Shown here: piece after piece, positions 57,070 to 64,000 of the stretch
Position numbering within the stretch: position 1 is the stretch's first letter
How the letters are laid out: the number at the start of each line of letters is the position of its first letter
Assembly: GCA_963726295.1 (NCBI GenBank)
Contig: CAVSBW010000004.1
Location: forward strand, 62,001-126,000
Reading direction: 5' to 3'
DNA: 64,000 bases
From: DASSQJ01 sp963726295
GTDB lineage: Bacteria > Actinomycetota > Actinomycetes > Actinomycetales > Dermatophilaceae
The notes under the pieces: generated by a model
What the model saw: the letters and a program-made list of their open reading frames with translations, nothing else
What the model was told of the DNA's origin: nothing
The model's database searches: none
Position numbers and translations under genes: made by a program

Positions 57070-57945
57070 CTACGGCGTCCGCCGCCGGTAGGCCCCTCGC
57101 GGTCCCGGGGTGCTCCCGAGTGGTCGCTGCACCCGCCCGTCGTCGGTGGGCGCGATACCGCCCTGGCACGTGGGGCACGAGAAGACCGTGCGCTGGCGGG
57201 GCTGCTCCCCGGCCATGGCCACCCTCACCGTGTCGCCACAGCGCCGGCAGGGCCGGCCCGAGCGGGCGTGAACGTACGCCTCCTCACCGGACCGCTGGAT
57301 GCCGGTGCTCACCTGGTGGCCGGTGCCCTCGGCGTGTGCCATCAGCCGGTGGGTGCGGGCGAGCAGGTGCCGGAGTCGTTCCGGGTCGACACCCGCCGCC
57401 GGGTCCCACGGGTGGATGCGGTCGAGGAAGAGCACCTCGCTGGCCCAGAAGGTGCCGATGCCGGCGAGGTTCCGCTGGTCGAGGAGGGCCTCGACCACGG
57501 TCCGGGGGTCGGCCCGCAGACGCTGAACCGCCAGGTCGGGGTCCCAGTCGGGGCCGAGCACGTCGGGGCCCAGGTGTCCCACCAGGTCGGACTCGCGCGC
57601 GGTGGGCACCAGGTCGAGCATCCCGAGGCGCAGGCCGAGTGCCGACCAGTGCGTGGTGAGGACCGCCGCCCGCAGGTCGTGACGCCGCAGGGCGCGCTCG
57701 GTGCGGGGACCGGGGTGCTCGACCCGCCACTGGCCCTCCATGCGCAGGTGCGTGTGCAGGGTGGAGCCGGTGTCGAAGCGCTGGAGGAGGTGCTTGCCCC
57801 GGGCGACCACCTCCACCGTCGTGGCGCCCCCGAGATCGACGTCAGGGACCGACGGCCACCGCAGCTCGGCCCGCGTCACCTCGCTGCCACTCAGCGCCGC
57901 GTGCAGCCGGGCCGCGGTGCGGTGGACGGTGTCACCCTCGGGCAC
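57070..57945 (-). CDS. nei: Endonuclease VIII-like DNA glycosylase (Fpg/Nei family)
   Basis: Removes oxidised bases and cuts the abasic site. The 291 residues begin MPEGDTVHRTA (Pro2 nucleophile and Glu3), contain the HLRMEGQWRV segment (catalytic Lys equivalent in GKHLLQRF), the H2TH region with DQRNLAGIGTFWASEVLF, and a zinc finger PCRRCG...FSCPTCQ at the C-terminus. MPEGDT fits the Nei2 branch of actinobacteria. It stands six bases from lhr on the same strand, a common pair. Confidence 0.92.
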   Translation of the reverse strand: MPEGDTVHRTAARLHAALSGSEVTRAELRWPSVPDVDLGGATTVEVVARGKHLLQRFDTGSTLHTHLRMEGQWRVEHPGPRTERALRRHDLRAAVLTTHWSALGLRLGMLDLVPTARESDLVGHLGPDVLGPDWDPDLAVQRLRADPRTVVEALLDQRNLAGIGTFWASEVLFLDRIHPWDPAAGVDPERLRHLLARTHRLMAHAEGTGHQVSTGIQRSGEEAYVHARSGRPCRRCGDTVRVAMAGEQPRQRTVFSCPTCQGGIAPTDDGRVQRPLGSTPGPRGAYRRRTP

Positions 57946-57951
57946 CGCGGC

Positions 57952-60900
57952 TCACCTGCGCATGCGCAGGCCGCGCGGGGTCAGGTGGAACCCCGCGGCC
58001 TCGAGCGCCGTGACGACCGGGCGGCCCGACCCGAGGACCTGCCCCCCGTCGGCCTTCTCGACGGTGATCCGCCCGAGGTCACCGCGCCGGACGGCGTCGG
58101 CCAGTGCGGTGGCGGCCGCGGCAAGCGCCGCCGGCCCGTCGTCGTACGTGAGCAGGGTGCGGCCGCCGCGTTCGACGTAGAGGACCAGCGCGCCGTCGAC
58201 GAGCACGACGACGGCACCGGCCTTGCGCCCGGGTTGGTGGCGCCGGCGCCGGTCGCCGTCGTCGTCGTCGCCCGGGTCGACCGCCCGGTCGGGCCACGGC
58301 AGGGCCGCGCCGTAGGGGTTGGCGGGGTCGCCGGCTGCGAGGACCGAGGCGCGTGGGTCCGCCCCGTCGCGCGCGCCGCCCGACCCGGCCCGGAGGCGGT
58401 CGACCGCGCCGCCGGTGCCGAACTGGGACGCGCCGAGCCCCTCGACGAAGTAGCCGCGGCGGACCCGACCGGCCTCCTCGGCCCGACCGAGCACCCGGTA
58501 CACCCCCGCGAAGCCCCCGGGCACGTCCTCGGCCGCCACCGCTCCCCGGGTGAGGATGCCGTGCCGGTCGAGGAGCAGCTCCGCGGTGGCGAGCGCCCGC
58601 AGCGTGGGTTCGTCGTCGGCGGGAGGCAGCAACGACCAGCGACCGGTGACCCGCGGCGGACCGGTCCGGCTGGGCAGCTGTGGGCGTGACGATGCCTGGC
58701 CGAGGGCGCCGAGCGGCCCTCGTCGGCCCGCGTACCGCGTGCGACGCGGGCCGGCGGTGGCGCGGCGGTGCGTGGTACGCCCACCGCCGAGGAGGGCCCG
58801 GACGGGAGCGAAGGTGTCGCCGGTGACCCGCCCGGCCCAGACGAGGTCCCAGAGGGTGCAAGCCAGCGACTCGTCGTCGGTGCTGCCGACGCGGTCGGAG
58901 AGGGTGCGGAAGAAGTGCGCGCCGCCGCCGGCGAGCGCGTCGAGGACCGCCAGCGCCTGCTCATCGGGCACCAGGTCGGGGTCGGGTCCGGGGAGGGTGA
59001 GGTGGGCCGAGTCCGTGAGGTGCAACGAGACCCACCCGTCGTCGCCCGGAAGGGAGCCGTGCCCGCACCACAGCACCTCCCCGCCCGCCATGAGCTCGTC
59101 GAGGAGCGCCGGTGCGTAGTCGGCGACGCGCGCGGGGAGCACCAGCGACTCGACCGCGCTCGCCGGCAGCACGGCCCCGCTCAGCTGCTCGACCGCCCGG
59201 ACCACGCCGTCGCGGCCGCGCAGCCGGCCGCCGACGCCCTGCCACTCACCGAGGAAGCGGGCGAAGACCTCGGGGACCACGGGCTCGACCTCGGCCCGGA
59301 GCGCCGCGAGCGAGCGCCGGCGCAGCATGCGGAGCACCTCGGCGTCGCAGAACTCGGTGCCACCGCCACCGGTGGGCAACAGCTCCCCCTCGACCACGCG
59401 GCCGGAGCCGACCAGCCTGGCCAGTGCCGTACCGGCGACGGCCACCCCGATGCCGAAGGAGCGCGCCACCTCTGAGGCGTGGAAGGGCGCGTGGGTGCGC
59501 GCGTAGCGGGCCACGAGGTCGCCGAGCGGGTCCTCGACCGGCTCGAGGAACGTCTGAGGCACTCCGGGAGGAAGCGAGGCGCCGAGCGCGTCGCGGAGGC
59601 GGGAGGCGTCCTCGACGGCCGCCCAGCGGTCCTCGCCCGCGACCCGGACCGGGATGACCTGCCGGGAGCCCTGGAGGGCACCGAGCCAGGACCGGACGTG
59701 GGCGTCCGTCGTGCCCTCGCGACACCGCTGGAGCACGGCATCCGTGGACAGCGGGCCCAGCGCGCGGACGAGGTCGAGGACGTCGTCGGCGTCGCGGGCG
59801 GCCCGCTCGGGTGTGAGGCGCTGCAGCTCGGCCTCGGTGCGGGCGACCTGCTCGGCGTCGAGGAGGTCGCGCAGCGCGAGCCCCTCGGAGGTGCCGAGGA
59901 GCTCGGCGAGGAGGGACGGGTCGAGGGCGAGGGCCGCCGCCCGCCGCTCGGCAAGTGGGCTGTCGCCCTCGTAGAGGAACTGGGCCACGTACCCGAAGAG
60001 CAGGGACTTCGCGAACGGCGACGGGGTGGTGGACTCGACGTCGACGACCGTGACCCTACGGCCGGCGACGTCGCGCATGAGGTCGACGAGGCCGGGTACG
60101 TCGAAGACGTCCTGGACCACCTCGCGGACGGCTTCGAGGACGATCGGGAAGCTCGGGAAGCGGCTTGCGACCTCCAGCAGCTGGGAGGCCCGCTGGCGCT
60201 GCTGCCAGAGCGGCTGGCGCCGATCGGGACGACGCCGGGGGAGGAGCAGGGCCCGGGCAGCGCACTCGCGGAACCGTGAGGCGAAGAGCGCAGACCCTCC
60301 GATCTCGTCGGTGACGACCCCGCGGACGTCGTCAGGGTCGAGGGTGACGAGGTCGAGGAGCTCGCGCCCCACCCCACGGCCGCCGTCGACCTCGTCGAGC
60401 TCGAGGTCGGGGAGGCGCAGGACGATGCCGTCGTCGCCGTGCATGGCCTGGACGTCGACCCCGAACCGGTCGCGCATCCGGGCGCTGACGGCGAGAGCCC
60501 AGGGAGCGTGGACCTGGGCGCCGAAGGGGGAGTGCACCGCCACCCGCCAGTCGCCGAGCTCGTCGCGGAACCGCTCGACGACGATGGTGCGGTCGTCGGG
60601 GACGTGGCCGGTGGCCTCCCGCTGCTCGCGCAGGTAGGTGAGGAGGTTGTCGGCGGCCCAGTCGTCGAGGCCCGCGGCCATCACCCGCTCGCGGGCGGCC
60701 TCGGCGGGCAGCGACTCGACCTCGCGGACGAACTCGCCCACGGCGCGACCGAGCTCAGCCGGGCGACCGAGCGAGTCACCCTTCCAGAAGGGGAGCCGGC
60801 CCGGCAGTCCGGGTGCCGGGGTGACCAGGACGCGGTCGTGCGTGATGTCCTCGATGCGCCAGGTGCTGGTGCCCAGGGTGAACAGGTCGCCAACGCGCGA

Positions 60901-62643
60901 CTCGTACACCATCTCCTCGTCGAGCTCGCCGACCCGGCGGCCGGGGCCCTCCCCGGTGGCGAGGAAGACGGCGTAGAGGCCGCGGTCGGGGATGGTGCCG
61001 CCGGAGGTGACGGCGAGGCGTTGCGCGCCGCGTCGGCCGGCGAGGGTGTCGGTGAGGCGGTCCCAGGTGATGCGGGCCCGCAGTTCGGCGAAGTCCTCGC
61101 TGGGGTACCGGCCGGCGAGCATGTCGAGCACCGACTCGAGCACCGGGCGGGTGAGCGCGGCGTAAGGGGCCGACCGCCGGACGAGGGCGAGGACGTCGTC
61201 GACCGCCCAGTCGTCGAGAGCGCACATGGCGACGACGTGCTGGGCGAGGACGTCGAGGGGGTTGGAGGGCACGTGCAGCGCCTCGATCCGCCCGGCGAGC
61301 ATCCGCTCGACGACGACGGCGGTCTGGACGAGATCGCCGCGGAACTTCGGAAAGAGCACGCCGCGGGAGACCGCGCCGACCTGGTGGCCGGCTCGGCCGA
61401 CGCGTTGCAGACCGGACGCCACCGAGGGTGGGGACTCGACCTGGACGACGAGGTCGACCGCCCCCATGTCGATGCCGAGCTCCAGGCTGCTGGTGGCGAC
61501 GACCGCCGGGAGCCGGCCCGACTTCAGCTCCTCCTCGATGGTGGCCCGTTGCTCCTTGCTCACCGACCCGTGGTGGGCGCGTGCGAGGACGGCGGGGGCA
61601 CCGGTGGACTGCCCCGCCTGAGCCATCACCTGCGCGGGCGTCCGGGTGAGCGTGGCCGCCTTCGGCACGGCGTCGGGCGCGCCGACCGTGTCGGCCCCCT
61701 CGGCCGCCTCGACCCGTTCCTCCCAGATCTCGTTGAGTCGGGTGGTGAGCCGTTCGGCGAGGCGCCGGCTGTTGGAGAACACGAGCGTCGAGGTGTGGTC
61801 GGCGACCAGGTCGACGATGCGCTCCTCGACGTGGGGCCAGATGCTGGCCCGCTGCTCCTGGCCCGAGGCGGCTCCGGCGAGGTCGCCGGTGGGCTGGCCG
61901 AGCTCGGCCATGTCGGGGACGGGGACGACGACCCGCAGGTCCCACTGCTTCTCCGAGGGCGGCTGGACGACCTCGACGGGGCGGCCGCCGGCGAGGTACC
62001 GGGCGACCTCCTCGACGGGGCGGACGGTGGCGGAGAGCCCGATCCGCTGCGCCGGCCGCTCGAGCAGGGCGTCGAGTCGCTCGAGGCTGACCGCGAGGTG
62101 GGCGCCGCGCTTGGTGCCGGCGAGGGCGTGCACCTCGTCGACGACCACCGTCTCGACCCCGGCGAGCGCCTCGCGGGCGGCCGAGGTGAGGAGGAGGAAC
62201 AGCGACTCGGGGGTGGTGATGAGGACGTCGGTGGGCGTGCGCGCGAACGCCCGGCGCTCGTCGGCGGGGGTGTCGCCGGAACGGACCGCCACGGTGATGT
62301 CGGGCTCGGGGAGGCCGAGCCGGTGCGCGGCGTGACGGATGCCGACCAGCGGACTGCGCAGGTTGCGCTCGACGTCGACCGCGAGGGCCTTCATCGGGGA
62401 GACGTAGAGGACGCGGCAGCGTCTCATCCGGTCGTCGGGCACCGGTTCCGACGCGAGCCCGTCGAGGGCCCAGAGGAACGCCGAGAGGGTCTTCCCCGAG
62501 CCCGTGGGGGCGACGACGAGGGCGTGGTGACCGCCGGAGACCGCCTCCCAGGCGCCGGTCTGGGCCGGTGTGGGCGCGCTGAAACTCCCCCGGAACCACG
62601 CGGCGGTGGCAGCGGAGAAGCGGTCTAGGACGTCGCCGGTCAT
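57952..62643 (-). CDS. lhr: Large helicase-related protein Lhr
   Basis: A 1563-residue superfamily 2 DNA helicase. N-terminal motor: Q-motif region APTPAQTGAWEAV, Walker A APTGSGKT near residues 45-52, DEVH in VVDEVHALAG, SAT in IGLSATVRP, then motifs V-VI with ELGIDMGAVDLVVQVESP and RVGRAGHQVG. The winged-helix and beta-barrel domains follow, and the long Lhr-CTD, seen in actinobacterial Lhr, fills the C-terminal half. Translocates 3'-to-5' on ssDNA and unwinds RNA:DNA hybrids in studied relatives; in mycobacteria it belongs to the mitomycin C response. Probably operonic with nei. Confidence 0.93.
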   Translation of the reverse strand: MTGDVLDRFSAATAAWFRGSFSAPTPAQTGAWEAVSGGHHALVVAPTGSGKTLSAFLWALDGLASEPVPDDRMRRCRVLYVSPMKALAVDVERNLRSPLVGIRHAAHRLGLPEPDITVAVRSGDTPADERRAFARTPTDVLITTPESLFLLLTSAAREALAGVETVVVDEVHALAGTKRGAHLAVSLERLDALLERPAQRIGLSATVRPVEEVARYLAGGRPVEVVQPPSEKQWDLRVVVPVPDMAELGQPTGDLAGAASGQEQRASIWPHVEERIVDLVADHTSTLVFSNSRRLAERLTTRLNEIWEERVEAAEGADTVGAPDAVPKAATLTRTPAQVMAQAGQSTGAPAVLARAHHGSVSKEQRATIEEELKSGRLPAVVATSSLELGIDMGAVDLVVQVESPPSVASGLQRVGRAGHQVGAVSRGVLFPKFRGDLVQTAVVVERMLAGRIEALHVPSNPLDVLAQHVVAMCALDDWAVDDVLALVRRSAPYAALTRPVLESVLDMLAGRYPSEDFAELRARITWDRLTDTLAGRRGAQRLAVTSGGTIPDRGLYAVFLATGEGPGRRVGELDEEMVYESRVGDLFTLGTSTWRIEDITHDRVLVTPAPGLPGRLPFWKGDSLGRPAELGRAVGEFVREVESLPAEAARERVMAAGLDDWAADNLLTYLREQREATGHVPDDRTIVVERFRDELGDWRVAVHSPFGAQVHAPWALAVSARMRDRFGVDVQAMHGDDGIVLRLPDLELDEVDGGRGVGRELLDLVTLDPDDVRGVVTDEIGGSALFASRFRECAARALLLPRRRPDRRQPLWQQRQRASQLLEVASRFPSFPIVLEAVREVVQDVFDVPGLVDLMRDVAGRRVTVVDVESTTPSPFAKSLLFGYVAQFLYEGDSPLAERRAAALALDPSLLAELLGTSEGLALRDLLDAEQVARTEAELQRLTPERAARDADDVLDLVRALGPLSTDAVLQRCREGTTDAHVRSWLGALQGSRQVIPVRVAGEDRWAAVEDASRLRDALGASLPPGVPQTFLEPVEDPLGDLVARYARTHAPFHASEVARSFGIGVAVAGTALARLVGSGRVVEGELLPTGGGGTEFCDAEVLRMLRRRSLAALRAEVEPVVPEVFARFLGEWQGVGGRLRGRDGVVRAVEQLSGAVLPASAVESLVLPARVADYAPALLDELMAGGEVLWCGHGSLPGDDGWVSLHLTDSAHLTLPGPDPDLVPDEQALAVLDALAGGGAHFFRTLSDRVGSTDDESLACTLWDLVWAGRVTGDTFAPVRALLGGGRTTHRRATAGPRRTRYAGRRGPLGALGQASSRPQLPSRTGPPRVTGRWSLLPPADDEPTLRALATAELLLDRHGILTRGAVAAEDVPGGFAGVYRVLGRAEEAGRVRRGYFVEGLGASQFGTGGAVDRLRAGSGGARDGADPRASVLAAGDPANPYGAALPWPDRAVDPGDDDDGDRRRRHQPGRKAGAVVVLVDGALVLYVERGGRTLLTYDDGPAALAAAATALADAVRRGDLGRITVEKADGGQVLGSGRPVVTALEAAGFHLTPRGLRMRR

Positions 62644-63118
62644 GCTGGGAGCAGCCTCTCACCCCGCGCCGACAGCTCGGGTGGACCGCATCGCAGTCAG
62701 TAGCAGTGCGGGGAGCGGGAGAGGTCCCGTGAGCCACAGTGGCCACTCTTGCGTGGCGAAGCCGCGTCGGCGCGAATGGATACAGTCGCGGGAGCGGACC
62801 TGATCGCGCTGACAGCACGACCAAGGAGCCCGATGCAGCAGCACCCTCTGGGCCGAACCGGAGGTACCGTCTCCGCCATCGGGCTGAACCTGGCAGCTCG
62901 AGGAGTGGTGCGGGACGCCCTGGCCACGGCGGTTCCCGCTACCCGTCCCCGGCCCCGGCGACCGCCCGCATCCCGGCCCGTGGAAGGTCGCGGCCGGTCG
63001 TGCCCTGGCGGCGTTGTTCTTCGCCTCGTACGGTGCGAGTCTGTGGGGCACGGATCTGGGGGAGCAGTTCGGCCACATCGCGGAGAAGCTGGCCGAGGTC
63101 GCCACGGCTGCTGGGTGA
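62644..63118 (+). pseudogene. Degenerate stretch with two gene remnants
   Basis: Two fragments in different frames. At 62833 an ATG opens MQQHPLGRTGGTVSAIGLNL, the very start of an aldo/keto reductase (R-x-L-G-x-T-G-x-x-V-S-x-I-G-x), but it dissolves after about 20 residues. From about 62950 to a TGA at 63116-63118 another frame reads PWKVAAGRALAALFFASYGA, then LWGTDLGEQFGHIAEKL, like the end of a protein, but has no start codon after the previous in-frame stop at 62885. The first 190 bases after the lhr start show no gene. Taken as remnants of genes lost by deletion. The gap to the agmatine deiminase stop has nothing else. Confidence 0.45.
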
Positions 63119-63180
63119 GGGCTCGTCGACATCCACAGGTCGACACCCGTCACCCGCGCTGGCGGTGAGCCCGCCGCGAT

Positions 63181-64000
63181 TCACGCCACCGGCTGCTGCT
63201 GAGTGATGCAGTGGATGCCGCCGCCGCGGTCGAACAGCGGGCGGGCGTCGACGCCAACCACGCGCCGGCCGGGGTATGCCTTCTCGAGGACGGCGAGCGA
63301 CGCCGCATCCTGCTCGTCCTCGAAGGTGCAGGCGAGCACCCCGCCGTTGCACACGAGGTGGTTGATGTAGGACCAGTCGACCGGCCCGTGGTCGTCCCCC
63401 AGGGTTCTCGGTGCCGGGACGCGCACCACATCCAACCGCTCGCCGCGGGCGTCAAGGGCCGACGTGAGGAGCCTTTCCAGCTCGACGGACACCTCGTGGT
63501 CGGGGTGCGCCGGGTCGCCTTGCCAGTGCAACAGCACGGTGCCCGGGGAGGCGAACGTCGCCACGATGTCCACGTGCCCGCGCGTGCCGAAGTCGTCGTA
63601 GTCCCGCGTCAGGCCGCGCGGCAGCCAGACGCAGGTCGTGGCGCCGATGGTGCGCGCCAGCTCGGCCTCGACGTCGGCCCGGGAGAGCCCGGGGTTGCGC
63701 TCCGGGTCGAGCTGCACGGTCTCGGTGAGCAGCACGGTGCCCAGCCCATCGACGTGCAGGCCACCACCCTCGTTGACGAGGTCCGACCCCACCCGCACCG
63801 CCCCGGCCAGGTCGGCCACCTCCGTCGCCACCAGGGCGTCGTCGTCCCACGTCGCCCATGCCTGGGCGCCCCAGCCATTGAAGACCCAGTCGACCGCACC
63901 GAGACGGCCGTCGTCGCCGAGGACGAACGTCGGGCCGACGTCGCGCATCCACGCGTCGTCGAGCCGTACCTCGGTGACCTCGATGTCGTGGCGCGTCGCG
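63181..64000 (-). CDS. aguA: Agmatine deiminase, C-terminal part (5' end outside window)
   Basis: Hydrolyses agmatine to N-carbamoylputrescine and ammonia. The frame is open past the right edge; the first residues seen are HDIEVTEVRLDDAWMRDVGP, of which WMRDxGPTFV is the family mark for the substrate Asp. Further: the guanidino-binding Glu and His in LVNEGGGLHVDG, HVDIVATFASPG, and the catalytic Cys in GGGIHCITQQQP near the C-terminus. About 273 residues are present; the missing N-terminal part should be some 70-90 residues. Confidence 0.9.
   Translation of the reverse strand, partial: ATRHDIEVTEVRLDDAWMRDVGPTFVLGDDGRLGAVDWVFNGWGAQAWATWDDDALVATEVADLAGAVRVGSDLVNEGGGLHVDGLGTVLLTETVQLDPERNPGLSRADVEAELARTIGATTCVWLPRGLTRDYDDFGTRGHVDIVATFASPGTVLLHWQGDPAHPDHEVSVELERLLTSALDARGERLDVVRVPAPRTLGDDHGPVDWSYINHLVCNGGVLACTFEDEQDAASLAVLEKAYPGRRVVGVDARPLFDRGGGIHCITQQQPVA

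Noticed and set aside
60439..62628. 729-codon plus-strand frame over lhr
   Set aside because: Exact antisense of helicase motifs; composition of a shadow frame.
1..64000. tRNA, rRNA, CRISPR, prophage, toxin-antitoxin or defence island
   Set aside because: Looked for in all gaps and found none; the gaps are short and filled by promoters, remnants or hairpins.

Overview
This 64 kb window is chromosomal DNA of a very high-GC actinobacterium, most likely a Micrococcales member of the Intrasporangiaceae type. The lineage call is inference from gene order and style: dapB, thyA-folA, dapA-rnj, ftsK, rimO-pgsA and a ClgR-like regulator in the usual actinobacterial order, a PNPase with an Arg-rich tail, an F420-type LLM oxidoreductase, AzlCD, DUF222/HNH and DUF4233 proteins, stops that are nearly all TGA, and many TANNNT boxes 6-7 bases before start codons. 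No rRNA, tRNA, CRISPR array, insertion sequence or prophage was seen.

Layout. 1-1.8 kb: end of ileS, then a decayed stretch with pieces of two membrane-protein genes and a histidine kinase. 1.8-8.3 kb: cupin, double-GNAT protein, folC, CDF-like transporter, seven-repeat propeller lipoprotein, a membrane-anchored bL12-like protein, DUF4233 and ndk. 8.4-12.7 kb: the cell-elongation operon mreB-mreC-mreD-mrdA, with no rodA directly behind it. 12.8-26.3 kb: lpdA, a frameshifted cupin, an aromatic-amino-acid-type decarboxylase, an apparently dead M48-like membrane protein, a HelD-type ATPase, a DUF222/HNH protein, an LLM oxidoreductase and small VOC and GNAT proteins. 26.4-31.5 kb: a tightly coupled soluble NAD-linked formate dehydrogenase operon, fdsG-fdsB-fdsA-fdsD. 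31.7-33.6 kb: asnB. 33.6-34.8 kb: a PadR regulator with its HAAS-type membrane partner. 35-37.9 kb: rpsO-pnp. 37.9-43.7 kb: a 45-residue protein gene facing dapB across a four-site operator, a CbiX-like chelatase, an ECH-GNAT-azlC-azlD operon, a DUF1028 protein and a second PadR pair. 43.7-51.4 kb: folA-thyA, dapA-rnj, an exported protein with a frameshifted signal peptide, and ftsK. 51.4-64 kb: MauE-thioredoxin fusion, two-pore-type K+ channel-like protein, membrane dipeptidase, rimO-pgsA, ClgR-like regulator, nei-type glycosylase, the large helicase lhr, a degenerate patch, and the 3' part of an agmatine deiminase gene.

How the genes work together. The core is housekeeping: wall elongation (mreBCD-mrdA), lysine and diaminopimelate supply (dapA, dapB), folate and thymidylate (folC, folA, thyA), RNA turnover (pnp, rnj), chromosome segregation (ftsK), phospholipid synthesis (pgsA) and base repair (nei, lhr). 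Formate dehydrogenase can feed NADH. The most notable non-coding signals are two PadR promoters with identical operator geometry (6-N11-6 dyad sitting between -35 and -10, leaderless starts), a perfectly symmetric four-heptamer operator at 38055-38117, and a widespread leaderless-promoter pattern that also helps to choose start codons. Start choices given below are by this pattern, by Shine-Dalgarno sequences or by required N-terminal residues. I found no clear new defence or mobile system.
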